Positions 24,538-32,250 of a stretch of DNA of 32,250 bases are shown here, piece by piece. The DNA comes from Pseudomonas sp. S31 (GTDB taxonomy: Bacteria; Pseudomonadota; Gammaproteobacteria; Pseudomonadales; Pseudomonadaceae), in the NCBI RefSeq assembly GCF_016648105.1, contig NZ_JACVVE010000053.1:1-32250 (forward strand). The letters run 5' to 3'. The position numbers and the translations under genes were made by a program. Numbering within the stretch: position 1 is the stretch's first letter; each line of letters opens with the position of its first letter. Below the pieces are notes generated by a model, which saw only the letters and a list, made by a program, of their open reading frames with translations, searched no databases and was not told the DNA's origin.

Positions 24538-25554
24538 TTACTCGGTCAGCCCGGCGAAGAACCGCGCGGCGTTTTCATCCAGGGTGGCGATGTCGTAGCC
24601 GCCTTCCTGGACCACCACGCAGGGCAGGCCCAGCGCCTTGATCCGCTGCCCGAGACGGCGGAAGCCTTCATGGCTGACGGCCACCTTGGACTGCGGGTCG
24701 TTCTCGTAGATGTCGAAGCCCAGCGACAGCACCAGCACGTCCGGGGCGAAGTCGCGCAGGGCGGCGGCCGCCTGGTCCATGCAGGCGAAGAAGTCCGCTT
24801 CGCTGGCACCATGCGCCATCGGCAGGTTGAGGTTGAAGCCAGCGCCGGCACCGGTCCCGGTCTCGTCGTCGAAACCAGCGACCACCGGGTAGAAATTGGT
24901 CGGGTCGCCATGGATCGACACGTACAGCACGTCGTCGCGGTCGTAGAAGATTTCCTGAATGCCCTGACCGTGGTGCATGTCGGTGTCGAGCACCGCGACC
25001 TTGGCGAACTTGCCACGCAGCACCTGGGCGGCGATGGCGGCGTTGTTCAGGAAGCAGAACCCGCCGGCGGCCTCGGCCCGGGCATGGTGCCCCGGTGGCC
25101 GGCACAGGGCGTAGGCGGCCTGGTCGCCTTCGATCAGGGCATGGGCCGCAGCTACCGCGCTTTGTGCCGACCAGTAGGCGGCCTGCCAAGTGTGCTCGCC
25201 GATCGGGCAGCTGCCGTCGGCCAGGTAGCGGGCGGTCTTGCCGAGGATGCCGCGTAGCGGGTTGCCTTCGCGGATGAAGATGTTCGACATGACCTCATCG
25301 CCCCAGTCCTCCGGCACTTCATGCCACTGCTGGTAGGCGCTGCTCAGGTAGTCCAGATACGCGGGGCCGTGCACGGCCGCCAGCGGCGCCAGGCCATGGT
25401 CGGCAGGTTCGTGCAGTGGGTAGCCGAGCTTCTCGACCACCGCCAGCAGTGGATCGATGCGGGCCGGAAGCTCCTGTGGCTGGCGCATCTGCCCACGCGA
25501 CAGGTAGGAGCGGGGATGGTGCAGACGTTGCGCTGGGTGGAAAAACGTTTTCAT
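24538..25554 (-). CDS. Acetylpolyamine amidohydrolase / histone-deacetylase-family deacetylase
   Basis: This 338-residue zinc deacetylase of the arginase/HDAC fold removes acyl groups from acetylated polyamines or related amides. The active site is complete: tandem His156-His157 (PPGHHARAEAAGGFCF), zinc ligands Asp192 and His194 (LDTDMHHGQG) and Asp281 (LSLGFDIYEND), and catalytic Tyr320 (EGGYD). These numbers sit three residues below those I recall for Mycoplana APAH (Asp195, His197, Asp284, Tyr323), a close match that favours the acetylpolyamine subfamily. AAGAGG precedes the ATG at 25554; longer in-frame reading (to 26208) runs antisense-frame through the neighbouring gene and is rejected. 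It is last of four same-strand genes and 26 bases after the dehydrogenase gene. Confidence 0.92.
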   Translation of the reverse strand: MKTFFHPAQRLHHPRSYLSRGQMRQPQELPARIDPLLAVVEKLGYPLHEPADHGLAPLAAVHGPAYLDYLSSAYQQWHEVPEDWGDEVMSNIFIREGNPLRGILGKTARYLADGSCPIGEHTWQAAYWSAQSAVAAAHALIEGDQAAYALCRPPGHHARAEAAGGFCFLNNAAIAAQVLRGKFAKVAVLDTDMHHGQGIQEIFYDRDDVLYVSIHGDPTNFYPVVAGFDDETGTGAGAGFNLNLPMAHGASEADFFACMDQAAAALRDFAPDVLVLSLGFDIYENDPQSKVAVSHEGFRRLGQRIKALGLPCVVVQEGGYDIATLDENAARFFAGLTE

Positions 25555-25580
25555 CGATGACCTCTTGGTAACGCGTGCGA

Positions 25581-26513
25581 TCAATAGCCCAGTTCGGGAT
25601 CGACCAGGTTGTTCAGTTCCAGCTCGGCGGCCAAGCGCGACACGTTGTCGGCCACCTGCTGGGCGATGCACAGGTCCGACGCGGCCGACGCCATGTGTGG
25701 CGTCACCCAGACCCCGGGTGTGTGCCACAGCGGCGAGTCGGCGGGCAGCGGCTCCTGCTCGAACACATCGAGCAAGGCACCGCGCAACTGCCCGCTGGCC
25801 AGGGCCTGGCGCAGATCCTCGGCATTGAGGTGCTGGCCGCGGCCGCAGTTGATCAAACCGCTGCCTTTGGCCATGTGCCGGAACACCGCCTGGCTCAGCA
25901 CGCCGTGGGTGCTGGTGGTGAGCGGTAGCAGGTTGACCAGCACATCCAGCCCGGCCAGGAAGTCGTGCAATGCAGGCGCGCCGTCGAAGGTGGTGATGCC
26001 GTCGATCTGCCGTGGCGTGCGGGCCCAGCCACGCACGTGGTAACCGGCTGCCGCCAGGCGCTGCGCCACTGGCGCGCCGATCGCGCCCAGGCCCATCACG
26101 CCAACCTTGTAGTCCTGCGCCTTGCGCTGCACCGGGCGCTGCCAGTGTTGCCTGGGGTTGCCGGCGATCACCTGGTCGAAGCCGCGGTGAAAGTGCAGCA
26201 CGCCCCAATGCACGTACTCGCTCATGCCCTGGGTGTGGTCAGGGTCGACCACCCGGCACACGGGCACTGACGCATCGCGCGAGCTGTCCTGGGCCAGGTG
26301 ATCGACGCCAGAGCCGATCGAGTGGACCAGGCGCAGGTTCGGCAAGCGGCCCAGGCTGCCCTCGGGCGGGAACCAGCACACCGCCACCTCGGCGAGCGGC
26401 GCCTGGGCATCGTCCGGGCGCAGCACATGCAGATGCGGGGCATGTTCGGCGAACAGTGCGGCCAGCCAGTCGGTCAGCGCGGGGTTCTGGCAAAGCAATA
26501 CGAGTCGGCTCAT
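25581..26513 (-). CDS. D-2-hydroxyacid dehydrogenase (glyoxylate/hydroxypyruvate reductase, GhrA-like)
   Basis: This 310-residue NAD(P)-dependent enzyme interconverts 2-keto and D-2-hydroxy acids. The cofactor motif GVMGLGAIGAPVAQRL is near residues 140-155. Catalytic residues appear in order: Arg in NCGRGQHL, Glu in VFEQEPLP, His in VTPHMAS. An early SIGSGVDH segment marks the substrate loop. The ATG at 26513 begins 2 bases after the aldolase stop; a GTG at 26525 would overlap that gene and has no better ribosome site. It lies inside a transporter/aldolase/dehydrogenase/deacetylase operon, so it probably reduces a keto acid made by, or oxidises a hydroxy acid fed to, the aldolase-family enzyme. 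Confidence 0.9.
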   Translation of the reverse strand: MSRLVLLCQNPALTDWLAALFAEHAPHLHVLRPDDAQAPLAEVAVCWFPPEGSLGRLPNLRLVHSIGSGVDHLAQDSSRDASVPVCRVVDPDHTQGMSEYVHWGVLHFHRGFDQVIAGNPRQHWQRPVQRKAQDYKVGVMGLGAIGAPVAQRLAAAGYHVRGWARTPRQIDGITTFDGAPALHDFLAGLDVLVNLLPLTTSTHGVLSQAVFRHMAKGSGLINCGRGQHLNAEDLRQALASGQLRGALLDVFEQEPLPADSPLWHTPGVWVTPHMASAASDLCIAQQVADNVSRLAAELELNNLVDPELGY

Positions 26514-26515
26514 GG

Positions 26516-27271
26516 TCAGCTGCACCAGTCGTTGCGCTGCTCGTCGATCAGACTCAGCGCGGCCTGCCAGGCCATGTCGATGATGCCGTCGATGCCATCG
26601 CGGCCAAACTGCGCGGCGGTGTGGCGGCAGACCGCTTCGCTGGGGAAGTTCAGCGCCACGCCGGCCGACATCGCCTGGACCTGCGCCTGGCAGGCGCGTT
26701 CGAGGAAGTAGATCTCGTGGAAGGCCGCCGCCACGCTGCCACCGGCCGCCAGCAGGCCGTGGTTGCGCAGGATCATCGCCTTGTGCGCGCCGAGGTCGGC
26801 GACCAGGCGCGCGCGTTCTTCCAGCGACAGCGCAATGCCTTCGTAGGTGTGGTACGCCAGGTTGCCGTAGAACTTCAGCGCGTGCTGGGTCAGTGGCAGC
26901 AGGCCGTCACGCTGCGCGGCCACCGCCATGCCGGCGGCGGTGTGGGTGTGGATGATGCAGTGCAGGTCCGGGCGTGCCTCGTGGATCGCCGAGTGGATGA
27001 CGAACCCAGCGGCATTGACCTTGCCGTCGTTGTAGTGGCGGTCTACCACGTTGCCGTCCAGGTCGATCAGCACCAGGTCGCTGGCGCGCATCTTCTCGAA
27101 CGCCACGCCGTAGCGGTTGATCAGGAAGTGCCGATCGGGGCCCGGCACCCGCAAGGTGATGTGCGTGTCGATCAGGTCGGTCATGCGGTAGTAGGCGATC
27201 AAGCGGTACAGCGCGGCGAGCTCGCAGCGCGCTTGCCATTCGACGTCCGACAGGGAGAGAGGCTTGCTCAT
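26516..27271 (-). CDS. Class II aldolase/adducin-family protein
   Basis: This 251-residue member of the class II aldolase fold includes L-fuculose-phosphate and related aldolases, and decarboxylases. The metal-binding HxH is in IIHTHTAAGMAVA, and a later His is in ILRNHGLLAAGG; SDLVLIDLDG is a family segment. The start at 27271 has AAGGAAT 8 bases upstream and overlaps the transporter stop by one base (TGATG), so the two are coupled. Non-sugar members act on small hydroxy acids or beta-keto compounds; with a hydroxyacid dehydrogenase next to it, that seems more likely than sugar phosphate cleavage. The exact reaction is unknown. Confidence 0.88.
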   Translation of the reverse strand: MSKPLSLSDVEWQARCELAALYRLIAYYRMTDLIDTHITLRVPGPDRHFLINRYGVAFEKMRASDLVLIDLDGNVVDRHYNDGKVNAAGFVIHSAIHEARPDLHCIIHTHTAAGMAVAAQRDGLLPLTQHALKFYGNLAYHTYEGIALSLEERARLVADLGAHKAMILRNHGLLAAGGSVAAAFHEIYFLERACQAQVQAMSAGVALNFPSEAVCRHTAAQFGRDGIDGIIDMAWQAALSLIDEQRNDWCS

Positions 27272-28581
27272 CAGGCGATTCCTTGCGAGGTGGAGAGGGC
27301 GACTGGCTTGGCATTGGCGTTGCGCAGTTGCGACAACCCCAGCACGCCGGTCAGCGACATCAGGGCCAGCACAGTGAAGAACAGTGCCAGCGGTAGCCAT
27401 TGGCCGGCGTACTGGCCGGCGAGGAAGGTCCCCAGCATCGGCGTCAGGCCACCGGTCAGGCCGCTGCCCAGTTGATAGGCGATCGAGATGCCCGAGTAGC
27501 GCACCCGGGCCGGGAAGGCTTCGGCCATGAAGCCGGCGATCACTGCGTAGAGCGCCGACAGCAGCACCACGGCCAGGGCGATACCGGCGGTCATGTAGAC
27601 CAGGTTGCCGGTCTGCACCAGCAGGAACATCGGGTACGGCACCAGCATGCACAGCACGGCGACCCATTTGAGGAAGCGCCCTTCGCCCAGGCGCTCGGCG
27701 AGCATCGCCGAACAGGGCTGCGAGAGGAACTGCAGGATGGTCACCACGAACAGGCAGTCGAGGATGGTGCTGCGGGCGATGCCCTGGTACTGGGTGACAT
27801 AGGTGATCATGAAGGTGTTGGTGAAGAAGAAGCCCCCCGAGCCGATGGTCACGGCCAGGGCTGCGAAGATGATGTTGCGCCAGTTCTTGCGCAGCACTTC
27901 CAGCACCGGGTTGTCGGCGGTCTGGTCGTTGTCCTTGACCTCGGCGAACTCCGGCGACTCGGGCACGCCGAAGCGAATGACCAGGCCGACGATCATCAGC
28001 AGCCCACTCATCAGGAACGGAATGCGCCAGCCCCAGCTCATCAGGTCGTACTGTTCCATGCCGGTGATGAAGCGGAAGGCGATCAGCGCCAGCAACAGGC
28101 CCGCCGGGCTGCCCCACTGGGCGAACGAGGCGAAGAACACCTTGCGGCCCTTGGGCGCGTGCTCGCTGGCCATCAGCACCGCGCCACCCCATTCGCCACC
28201 GACCGAGATGCCCTGCAGCAAGCGCAGGAAGATCAGGCCGATGGGTGCCCAGATACCGGCTTGGGCGTAGGTGGGCAGCAGGCCGATGCAGGTGGTCGCC
28301 ACGCCCATCAGCACGATCGTCACCAGCAGCATCTTCTTGCGCCCGAGGCGATCGCCCAAGTGGCCGAACACCATGCCGGCGAACGGCCGGGCGATGAAGC
28401 CGACGGCGAAGCTGCCGAACGCGGCCATGGTGCTGAGCATCGGGTTTTCGCTGGGAAAGAACAGCTGCCCGAGCACCAGGGCCGCGGCGAAGGCGTAGAT
28501 GTAGAAATCGTAGAATTCGATGGTGGTGCCAATGAAGGCAGCCGCCGCGGCACGACGCGGGGTGGGTGTGTTGCTCGTCAT
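27271..28581 (-). CDS. MFS transporter, metabolite:H+ symporter (MHS) family
   Basis: This 436-residue inner-membrane carrier has about 12 hydrophobic helices. The MHS N-terminal signature FIGTTIEFYDFYIYAFAAAL and the loop motif GHLGDRLGRKKML are clear, as is LRLLQGISVGGEWGGAVLMA. Relatives (shikimate, alpha-ketoglutarate, proline/betaine carriers) take up organic acids or zwitterions. AGGAG lies 6 bases before the ATG at 28581; a start at 28755 would run through the divergent LysR promoter. It is the first gene of the operon facing away from the LysR gene, so it is probably that regulator's direct target and carries the substrate of the pathway. Confidence 0.92.
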   Translation of the reverse strand: MTSNTPTPRRAAAAAFIGTTIEFYDFYIYAFAAALVLGQLFFPSENPMLSTMAAFGSFAVGFIARPFAGMVFGHLGDRLGRKKMLLVTIVLMGVATTCIGLLPTYAQAGIWAPIGLIFLRLLQGISVGGEWGGAVLMASEHAPKGRKVFFASFAQWGSPAGLLLALIAFRFITGMEQYDLMSWGWRIPFLMSGLLMIVGLVIRFGVPESPEFAEVKDNDQTADNPVLEVLRKNWRNIIFAALAVTIGSGGFFFTNTFMITYVTQYQGIARSTILDCLFVVTILQFLSQPCSAMLAERLGEGRFLKWVAVLCMLVPYPMFLLVQTGNLVYMTAGIALAVVLLSALYAVIAGFMAEAFPARVRYSGISIAYQLGSGLTGGLTPMLGTFLAGQYAGQWLPLALFFTVLALMSLTGVLGLSQLRNANAKPVALSTSQGIA

Positions 28582-28738
28582 CTGAGGCTCCTGGGCGTCA
28601 TTGTTATAGGCAGGAGAAGGAGGGGGTCCCGGTTCGGCGGGACCAAGGCACTCTGGCGGTGCGTTGCTAGATGTTGAGGCAACACCTATTCTAGGAAAAG
28701 CTTCTAATTTAAATACTTGAGTATAAGAAAAACCAATA
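28582..28738. promoter_or_regulatory. Divergent MFS/LysR promoter with candidate LysR boxes
   Basis: This AT-rich 157-base gap holds the palindrome ATACTTGAGTAT (28713-28724) and, about 20 bases away, an imperfect inverted repeat around TAGGAAAAGCTTCTA (near 28692-28706). Both have T-N11-A-like form. A LysR regulator usually binds in such a gap and controls both directions. Confidence 0.5.
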
Positions 28739-29716
28739 ATGACGATACCGGCCACGCCCTACGCCAGAGACCCCGAAGCCAAGCGTTTTCTCAATGATCG
28801 CCTGGACTGGAACCTGCTGCGCACCTTCCTGGTAATCGGCCAGGAGGGCAGCATCAGCCGGGCGGCGGCGCGCCTGCACCTGAGCCAGCCGGCCATCAGC
28901 CAGGCACTGCGGCGCTTGGAAGAGCAGTTGGACAGCGCCCTGGTGGTGCGTCGCGGGCCGCGCATCACGCTGTCGCAGGCGGGAGAGGAGGTGATGCAGA
29001 TCGCCGCCGAACTGTACGGTACGGTGTCGCGCCTCGGCCCCGCGTTGGACAGCCCCGCCGAGACGGTGACCGGCAAGGTTCGCCTGCTCAGCATCAGCCG
29101 TATCCAATCCCGCGCCTATGACGAGTTCCTGGCCCAGTTTCATGGTGACTATCCGCAGGTGGAGCTGGAAATCGACGTGGTGCGCAGCGCGGATGTGGTC
29201 AGCGGGTTGTTGCAGAAGACTGCATCGTTCGGCCTGGGCCTGTGCCGCACGCCCCAGCCGCGCCTGGAGCAGCGGGTCCTGCTGGAGCAGCGCTACGCGT
29301 TCTACTGCGGCAAGCGCCATCGGCTGTTCGGGCGCAAGAACCTCACCGTGGCAGACCTGCAGGGCGAAAACTTCGTGAGCTTCACCAGTGACCAGATCGG
29401 CGGCAACCTGTCGCCGCTCACGGTGTTCCGTGATCAGCATGGCTTCACCGGGCGGCTCATTGCGTCGTCGCCGAGTCTGGATGAAATCCTGCGCATGGTC
29501 GGCGCGGGTTACGGCATCGGCTGCCTGCCGGAGCACATCGTCGCGGCGGATGTACAAGCCAACGAGCTCTGGCGCCTGCCGCCGTGGGAAGGGGTGATCG
29601 ACGTGAACGTCTACCTGCTGTGGAACCGCGAGCAGAAGCTGACCCAGGCCGAGTCGATCTTTCTTGAGCGCTTCCAGCAGATGCTGATGACCACCGACCC
29701 TGCCGAGCGGTTCTAG
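28739..29716 (+). CDS. LysR-family transcriptional regulator
   Basis: This 325-residue regulator has an N-terminal winged helix-turn-helix at residues about 22-85 (LDWNLLRTFLVIGQEGSISR, AAARLHLSQPAISQALRRLE) and a C-terminal periplasmic-binding-like inducer domain (GKVRLLSISRIQSRAYDEFL; SPSLDEILRMVGAGYGIGCL). The start at 28739 has only a weak ribosome site, and an extended N-terminus of about 20 residues precedes the usual beginning of the HTH. It is divergent from the MFS/aldolase/dehydrogenase/deacetylase operon, the classical arrangement for LysR control. It is also followed by the gamma-glutamylpolyamine synthetase gene 90 bases later, so it could link the two sets. Confidence 0.92.
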   Translation: MTIPATPYARDPEAKRFLNDRLDWNLLRTFLVIGQEGSISRAAARLHLSQPAISQALRRLEEQLDSALVVRRGPRITLSQAGEEVMQIAAELYGTVSRLGPALDSPAETVTGKVRLLSISRIQSRAYDEFLAQFHGDYPQVELEIDVVRSADVVSGLLQKTASFGLGLCRTPQPRLEQRVLLEQRYAFYCGKRHRLFGRKNLTVADLQGENFVSFTSDQIGGNLSPLTVFRDQHGFTGRLIASSPSLDEILRMVGAGYGIGCLPEHIVAADVQANELWRLPPWEGVIDVNVYLLWNREQKLTQAESIFLERFQQMLMTTDPAERF

Positions 29717-29738
29717 CGCAACACGATGCGCTTGACTC

Positions 29739-29788
29739 GTGAATTTTTTGATGTATTTTTTCATGAAAAATAAATACAAAATTTTCAC
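29739..29788. promoter_or_regulatory. 50-base AT-rich imperfect palindrome upstream of the glutamine-synthetase-like gene
   Basis: A long dyad is centred on CATG: core TTTTTCATGAAAAA (29757-29770) is perfect, and the outer arms begin GTGAA and end TTCAC. The halves match at 20 of 27 positions, counting the shared centre. It ends 18 bases before the gene start and is strikingly AT-rich for this genome. It is a likely regulator-binding and promoter region. Confidence 0.55.
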
Positions 29789-29806
29789 GACCACAAGGGC
29801 AAGACG

Positions 29807-31153
29807 ATGAGTGTCATCTTTGCGGATCTACTGACCGAGGTTCGCGCCTTCCGCGCGCAGCATCCAGAAATACGCTACGTAGACCTGATCGCCCTGGACA
29901 TTCCAGGGCACTTCTACGGCAAGCGCTACCCCATGGACATGCTGGAAAAAGTCGCCGCCGGCGCGCCGCTGAAACTGCCGCAGAACTGCGTGCTGCTGGG
30001 TACCCAGGGTGGCCTGTACCCAATCGGCGACTACTGCTTCGCCGACGGCGACCCGGACGCCGCCCGCCGCCTGGTGCCGGGTACCCTCAAGCCGGTGCGC
30101 TGGGAGCAGGAGCCGATCGCGCAGATGCTCATCACCTCCGACGGCACCGCCAAGCCGATCGAGTTCGAGCCCCGGGAAGTGCTCGCCCGGGTGATCGAGC
30201 GTCTGGCCAAACGAGGGATCCGCCCGGTGGTGGCCTTCGAGCTGGAGTTCTACCTGTTCGATCGCAAGCTCGAGGATGGCCTGCCACAGTTCCCCCGTGA
30301 CATGGCCACCGACGATGAAGACGACCAGCCGAACATGCACATCGAGCGGCTGTCGCGCTTTTCCAAGGTGCTCCACGAAATGGTTGATGGCGCCAACGAG
30401 CAGGGCGTGCCGGCCAATGTCATCACCGCGGAGCTCGGCCCTGGCCAGTTCGAGATCAACTTCTGCCACAGCGACGACGCCCTGAGCGCGGCAGACTGGT
30501 CGGCGCTGTTCTGCCGCAGTACCCGCGGTATCGCGATGAAGCACGGCTACCGCGCCAGCTTCATGAGCAAGCCGTATCTGCATGCGCCGGGCAGCGGCAT
30601 GCATGTGCACGTCAGCCTGTACGACGAGGCCGGCAACAACCTCCTCGCAGGCGCCGAGCAGCGCAAGCTGCGCCATGCGGTGGCCGGGTGCCTGGAACTG
30701 CTGCCCCATTGCATGCCGATCTTCGCCCCCAACCACAACGCCTACCGCCGCTACGGGGCCATGGTCAACGCGGCGAGCAAGGCCAGCTGGGGCTTCGAGG
30801 ACCGCGATGCGTGCATTCGCATTCCCGAGTCGGACCCGCGCAACCTGCGCATCGAGCACCGCCTGGCGGGCGCCGATGCCAACCCGTACCTGGTGCTGGC
30901 AGCCATCCTCACCGGCATGGAGCACGGGCTGGACAACGCCATCGAGCCCATCGCGCCACTCAACGACGACCGTCGGAGCGGCATCGACTTCCCCAAGGAT
31001 GCCTTCAGCGCCCTGGCCGCCATGCGTAATCACCCGGTGCTCGGCGCGGGCCTGGGCAGTGAGTTCGTGATGGTCTATTGCGAAAACAAATACCAGGAAC
31101 AACTGGATTTCATGCGCCACATCGATGCCCGCGAGTACCGCTGGTTCCTGTAG
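29807..31153 (+). CDS. Glutamine-synthetase-family gamma-glutamylpolyamine synthetase (PuuA/SpuI-like)
   Basis: This 448-residue enzyme has the glutamine synthetase fold and probably ligates glutamate to putrescine or another polyamine using ATP, the first step of the gamma-glutamylation route. Glu-rich metal sites appear at VVAFELEFYLF (near residue 145), AELGPGQFEINF (near 207), and the ATP/glutamate segment GSGMHVHVSLYD (near 265); NHNAYRRYGAM and RIEHRLAGADANPYL follow. The tyrosine adenylylation loop of GlnA is not evident. Length and N-terminus (DLIALDIPGHFYGKRYP) fit the polyamine branch. It is followed by a PuuD-type hydrolase and a SpuC-type aminotransferase. An AT-rich palindrome precedes it. 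The amine used is uncertain. Confidence 0.9.
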   Translation: MSVIFADLLTEVRAFRAQHPEIRYVDLIALDIPGHFYGKRYPMDMLEKVAAGAPLKLPQNCVLLGTQGGLYPIGDYCFADGDPDAARRLVPGTLKPVRWEQEPIAQMLITSDGTAKPIEFEPREVLARVIERLAKRGIRPVVAFELEFYLFDRKLEDGLPQFPRDMATDDEDDQPNMHIERLSRFSKVLHEMVDGANEQGVPANVITAELGPGQFEINFCHSDDALSAADWSALFCRSTRGIAMKHGYRASFMSKPYLHAPGSGMHVHVSLYDEAGNNLLAGAEQRKLRHAVAGCLELLPHCMPIFAPNHNAYRRYGAMVNAASKASWGFEDRDACIRIPESDPRNLRIEHRLAGADANPYLVLAAILTGMEHGLDNAIEPIAPLNDDRRSGIDFPKDAFSALAAMRNHPVLGAGLGSEFVMVYCENKYQEQLDFMRHIDAREYRWFL

Positions 31154-31222
31154 ACGCCCGCCTGGCGACACCCTCTCTCGACCTTTCAAACCACTCGCAA
31201 ACCGGATTTGCCGGAGGAAGAT

Positions 31223-31996
31223 ATGCCACGTGTGCCCGTTATCGGCATCACCGCATGCACCAGCATGATTGAGCTGCATGCGACCCAGACCATCAGCGAG
31301 AAGTACGCGCGCGCGGCGGCCAAGGCGGCGTGTGGCTTGCCCATCGTGATTCCGAGCCTCGCCGAACTGATCGACAGTGCAGACATCCTCGATGTGGTGG
31401 ATGGGCTGATTTTCACAGGCTCCCCATCGAACATCGAGCCGTTGCACTACAACGGCCCGGCCAGCGCCCCGGGTACCCACCACGACCCGCTGCGCGATGC
31501 CACCACGTTGCCGCTGATGCGTGCAGCCATCGCTGCCGGCGTGCCGGTGCTGGGCATCTGCCGTGGCTTCCAGGAAATGAACGTGGCGCTGGGCGGCACC
31601 CTGCACCAGAAGGTCCACGAGACCGGCCTGTTCATGGACCACCGCGAAGGCAAGGGCGAGCCCCTCGAACAGCAATACGGCCCGCGCCACAGCATGCATA
31701 TCGAGCCGGGGGGCCTGCTCGAGCGCATGGGCTTGCCGGCGATCATCGAGGTCAATTCCATCCACGGCCAGGGCATCGAGGTGCTGGCCCCCGGCCTGCG
31801 CGTCGAAGCGCTGGCGCCGGATGGCCTGGTGGAAGCGATCTCGGTGCAGAACAGCAAGGGCTTCGCCCTGGCCGTGCAATGGCACCCGGAGTTCCAGGTC
31901 ATGGACAACCCGCATTACCTGACCATTTTCCAGGCCTTCGGCAAGGCCTGCCGGCAGCGCTCGGTGCTGCGCCAGATGCTGCTCAAGAGCGCCTGA
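31223..31996 (+). CDS. Gamma-glutamyl-GABA hydrolase-type class I amidotransferase (PuuD/SpuA-like)
   Basis: This 257-residue class I glutamine amidotransferase-fold peptidase cleaves the gamma-glutamyl group from intermediates such as gamma-glutamyl-GABA, releasing glutamate. The nucleophile is Cys113 in VLGICRGFQEMNVALGG; the His and Glu of the triad are in AVQWHPEF. GLIFTGSPSNIEP is a family segment. The ATG at 31223 has a very good site (GGAGGAAGAT) just upstream; a TTG 15 bases earlier lacks one. It lies 69 bases after the synthetase gene and 68 bases before the aminotransferase gene, completing most of a PuuA-PuuD-SpuC set. Confidence 0.92.
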   Translation: MPRVPVIGITACTSMIELHATQTISEKYARAAAKAACGLPIVIPSLAELIDSADILDVVDGLIFTGSPSNIEPLHYNGPASAPGTHHDPLRDATTLPLMRAAIAAGVPVLGICRGFQEMNVALGGTLHQKVHETGLFMDHREGKGEPLEQQYGPRHSMHIEPGGLLERMGLPAIIEVNSIHGQGIEVLAPGLRVEALAPDGLVEAISVQNSKGFALAVQWHPEFQVMDNPHYLTIFQAFGKACRQRSVLRQMLLKSA

Positions 31997-32026
31997 AACG
32001 CCACCTTTCCCACTATTGAAAATGCC

Positions 32027-32045
32027 TGCGCAGCACGGCTGCGCA
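32027..32045 (+). other. Hairpin in the leader of the aminotransferase gene
   Basis: A perfect 7-bp stem (TGCGCAG, loop CACGG, CTGCGCA) lies between the hydrolase stop and the ribosome site of the aminotransferase gene. There is no T-run, so it is not an obvious terminator; it may tune mRNA stability or relative expression. Confidence 0.45.
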
Positions 32046-32064
32046 ACCTGATGGAGTGAAGTCA

Positions 32065-32250
32065 ATGAGTGAACAGAATCCACAGACCCTGGCCTGGCAG
32101 GCGATGAGCCGCGACCACCACCTGGCGCCGTTCAGCGACGTCAGGCAGTTGGCCGAGAAAGGTCCGCGCATCATCACTTCGGCCAAGGGCGTGTACCTCT
32201 GGGACAGCGAAGGCCACAAGATCCTCGATGGCATGGCCGGCCTGTGGTGC
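32065..32250 (+). CDS. Class III aminotransferase, SpuC-like putrescine:pyruvate type (5' part only)
   Basis: Only the first 62 codons are in the window; the reading frame is open to the edge. The N-terminus has LAWQAMSRDHHLAPFSD and GVYLWDSEGHKILDGMAGLW, which closely follows the start of SpuC/polyamine aminotransferases as I recall them (ARDHHL-PF, then VY-WDSEGNKILDAMAGLWC). GGAGTGAA lies a few bases before the ATG at 32065. SpuC moves the amino group of putrescine or cadaverine to pyruvate, giving an aminoaldehyde. The PLP lysine lies beyond the window. The substrate assignment rests on context and the N-terminus only. Confidence 0.85.
   Translation, partial: MSEQNPQTLAWQAMSRDHHLAPFSDVRQLAEKGPRIITSAKGVYLWDSEGHKILDGMAGLWC

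Noticed and set aside
24538..26208. Extended 556-residue version of the deacetylase
   Set aside because: The extra N-terminus runs in the wrong frame through the dehydrogenase gene; the ATG at 25554 has a ribosome site and gives the family's usual length.
26516..28192. Extended 558-residue version of the aldolase-family protein
   Set aside because: The added part reads through the MFS gene in another frame and looks like random Arg/Pro-rich sequence; the start at 27271 is supported.
29828..32083. Minus-strand open frame of about 751 codons across the polyamine genes
   Set aside because: It is antisense to three well-supported genes and shows no motif; it is a by-product of codon bias.

Overview
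The window comes from a high-GC gamma-proteobacterium, most likely the Pseudomonas putida group. The cues are: PcaI/PcaJ protein sequences of the P. putida type with a PcaR-like operator upstream; palindromic REP elements with the P. putida core (GGAGCGGG...CCCGCGAA); an OprD-family porin; and an ECF sigma/anti-sigma/TonB-receptor cassette. I see no rRNA, tRNA, CRISPR array, insertion sequence or origin. The first 66 bases contain no A or T and look like a sequencing or assembly artefact.

Layout. (1) 135-4488: an iron-type island with a FyuA-like TonB receptor, an AraC/PchR-type regulator and a divergent FAD monooxygenase. Both control regions carry a Fur box beside the same pair of 9-bp repeats spaced exactly 21 bp. 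(2) 4646-8706: a second TonB receptor with an N-terminal signalling domain, plus its FecR anti-sigma and FecI sigma genes, with a Fur-like box upstream. (3) 8814-10571: an OPT-family transporter, followed by a large REP inverted repeat. (4) 10803-19501: a signalling block. A lone receiver, an NDH-2-like flavoprotein and a metallo-beta-lactamase-fold hydrolase lie on the minus strand. Divergent from them are a FixJ-type regulator and a roughly 1,700-residue protein with kinase-like, AAA ATPase, GAF and histidine-kinase regions, whose Ser/Thr kinase-like domain lacks key catalytic residues. (5) 19664-21009: pcaJ and pcaI of the beta-ketoadipate pathway. (6) 21445-22924: an orphan Hcp gene, a DUF4225-type putative type VI effector and a small three-helix membrane protein (candidate immunity), tightly overlapped, with GC content falling along the module. 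(7) 22985-32250: a catabolic region with an OprD porin, an acetylpolyamine-amidohydrolase-like deacetylase, a 2-hydroxyacid dehydrogenase, a class II aldolase-family protein, an MHS-type transporter and a divergent LysR regulator, then a gamma-glutamylpolyamine synthetase, a PuuD-type hydrolase and the start of a SpuC-type aminotransferase.

How the genes may work together. Regions 1 and 2 are outer-membrane import systems controlled by iron and by their ligand. Region 4 looks like a complete sensory pathway whose regulator may act on two similar palindromic sites, one in the divergent promoter and one before the NDH-2 gene. Region 7 could take up an acylated amine or polyamine conjugate, deacylate it, route the amine through gamma-glutamylation and transamination, and handle the acid part with the aldolase and dehydrogenase. 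That pathway is inference.

The strongest candidates for something little described are the Hcp/DUF4225/membrane-protein module, the receptor/AraC/monooxygenase regulon with its shared operator, and the apparent pseudokinase-histidine kinase with its two receiver proteins.
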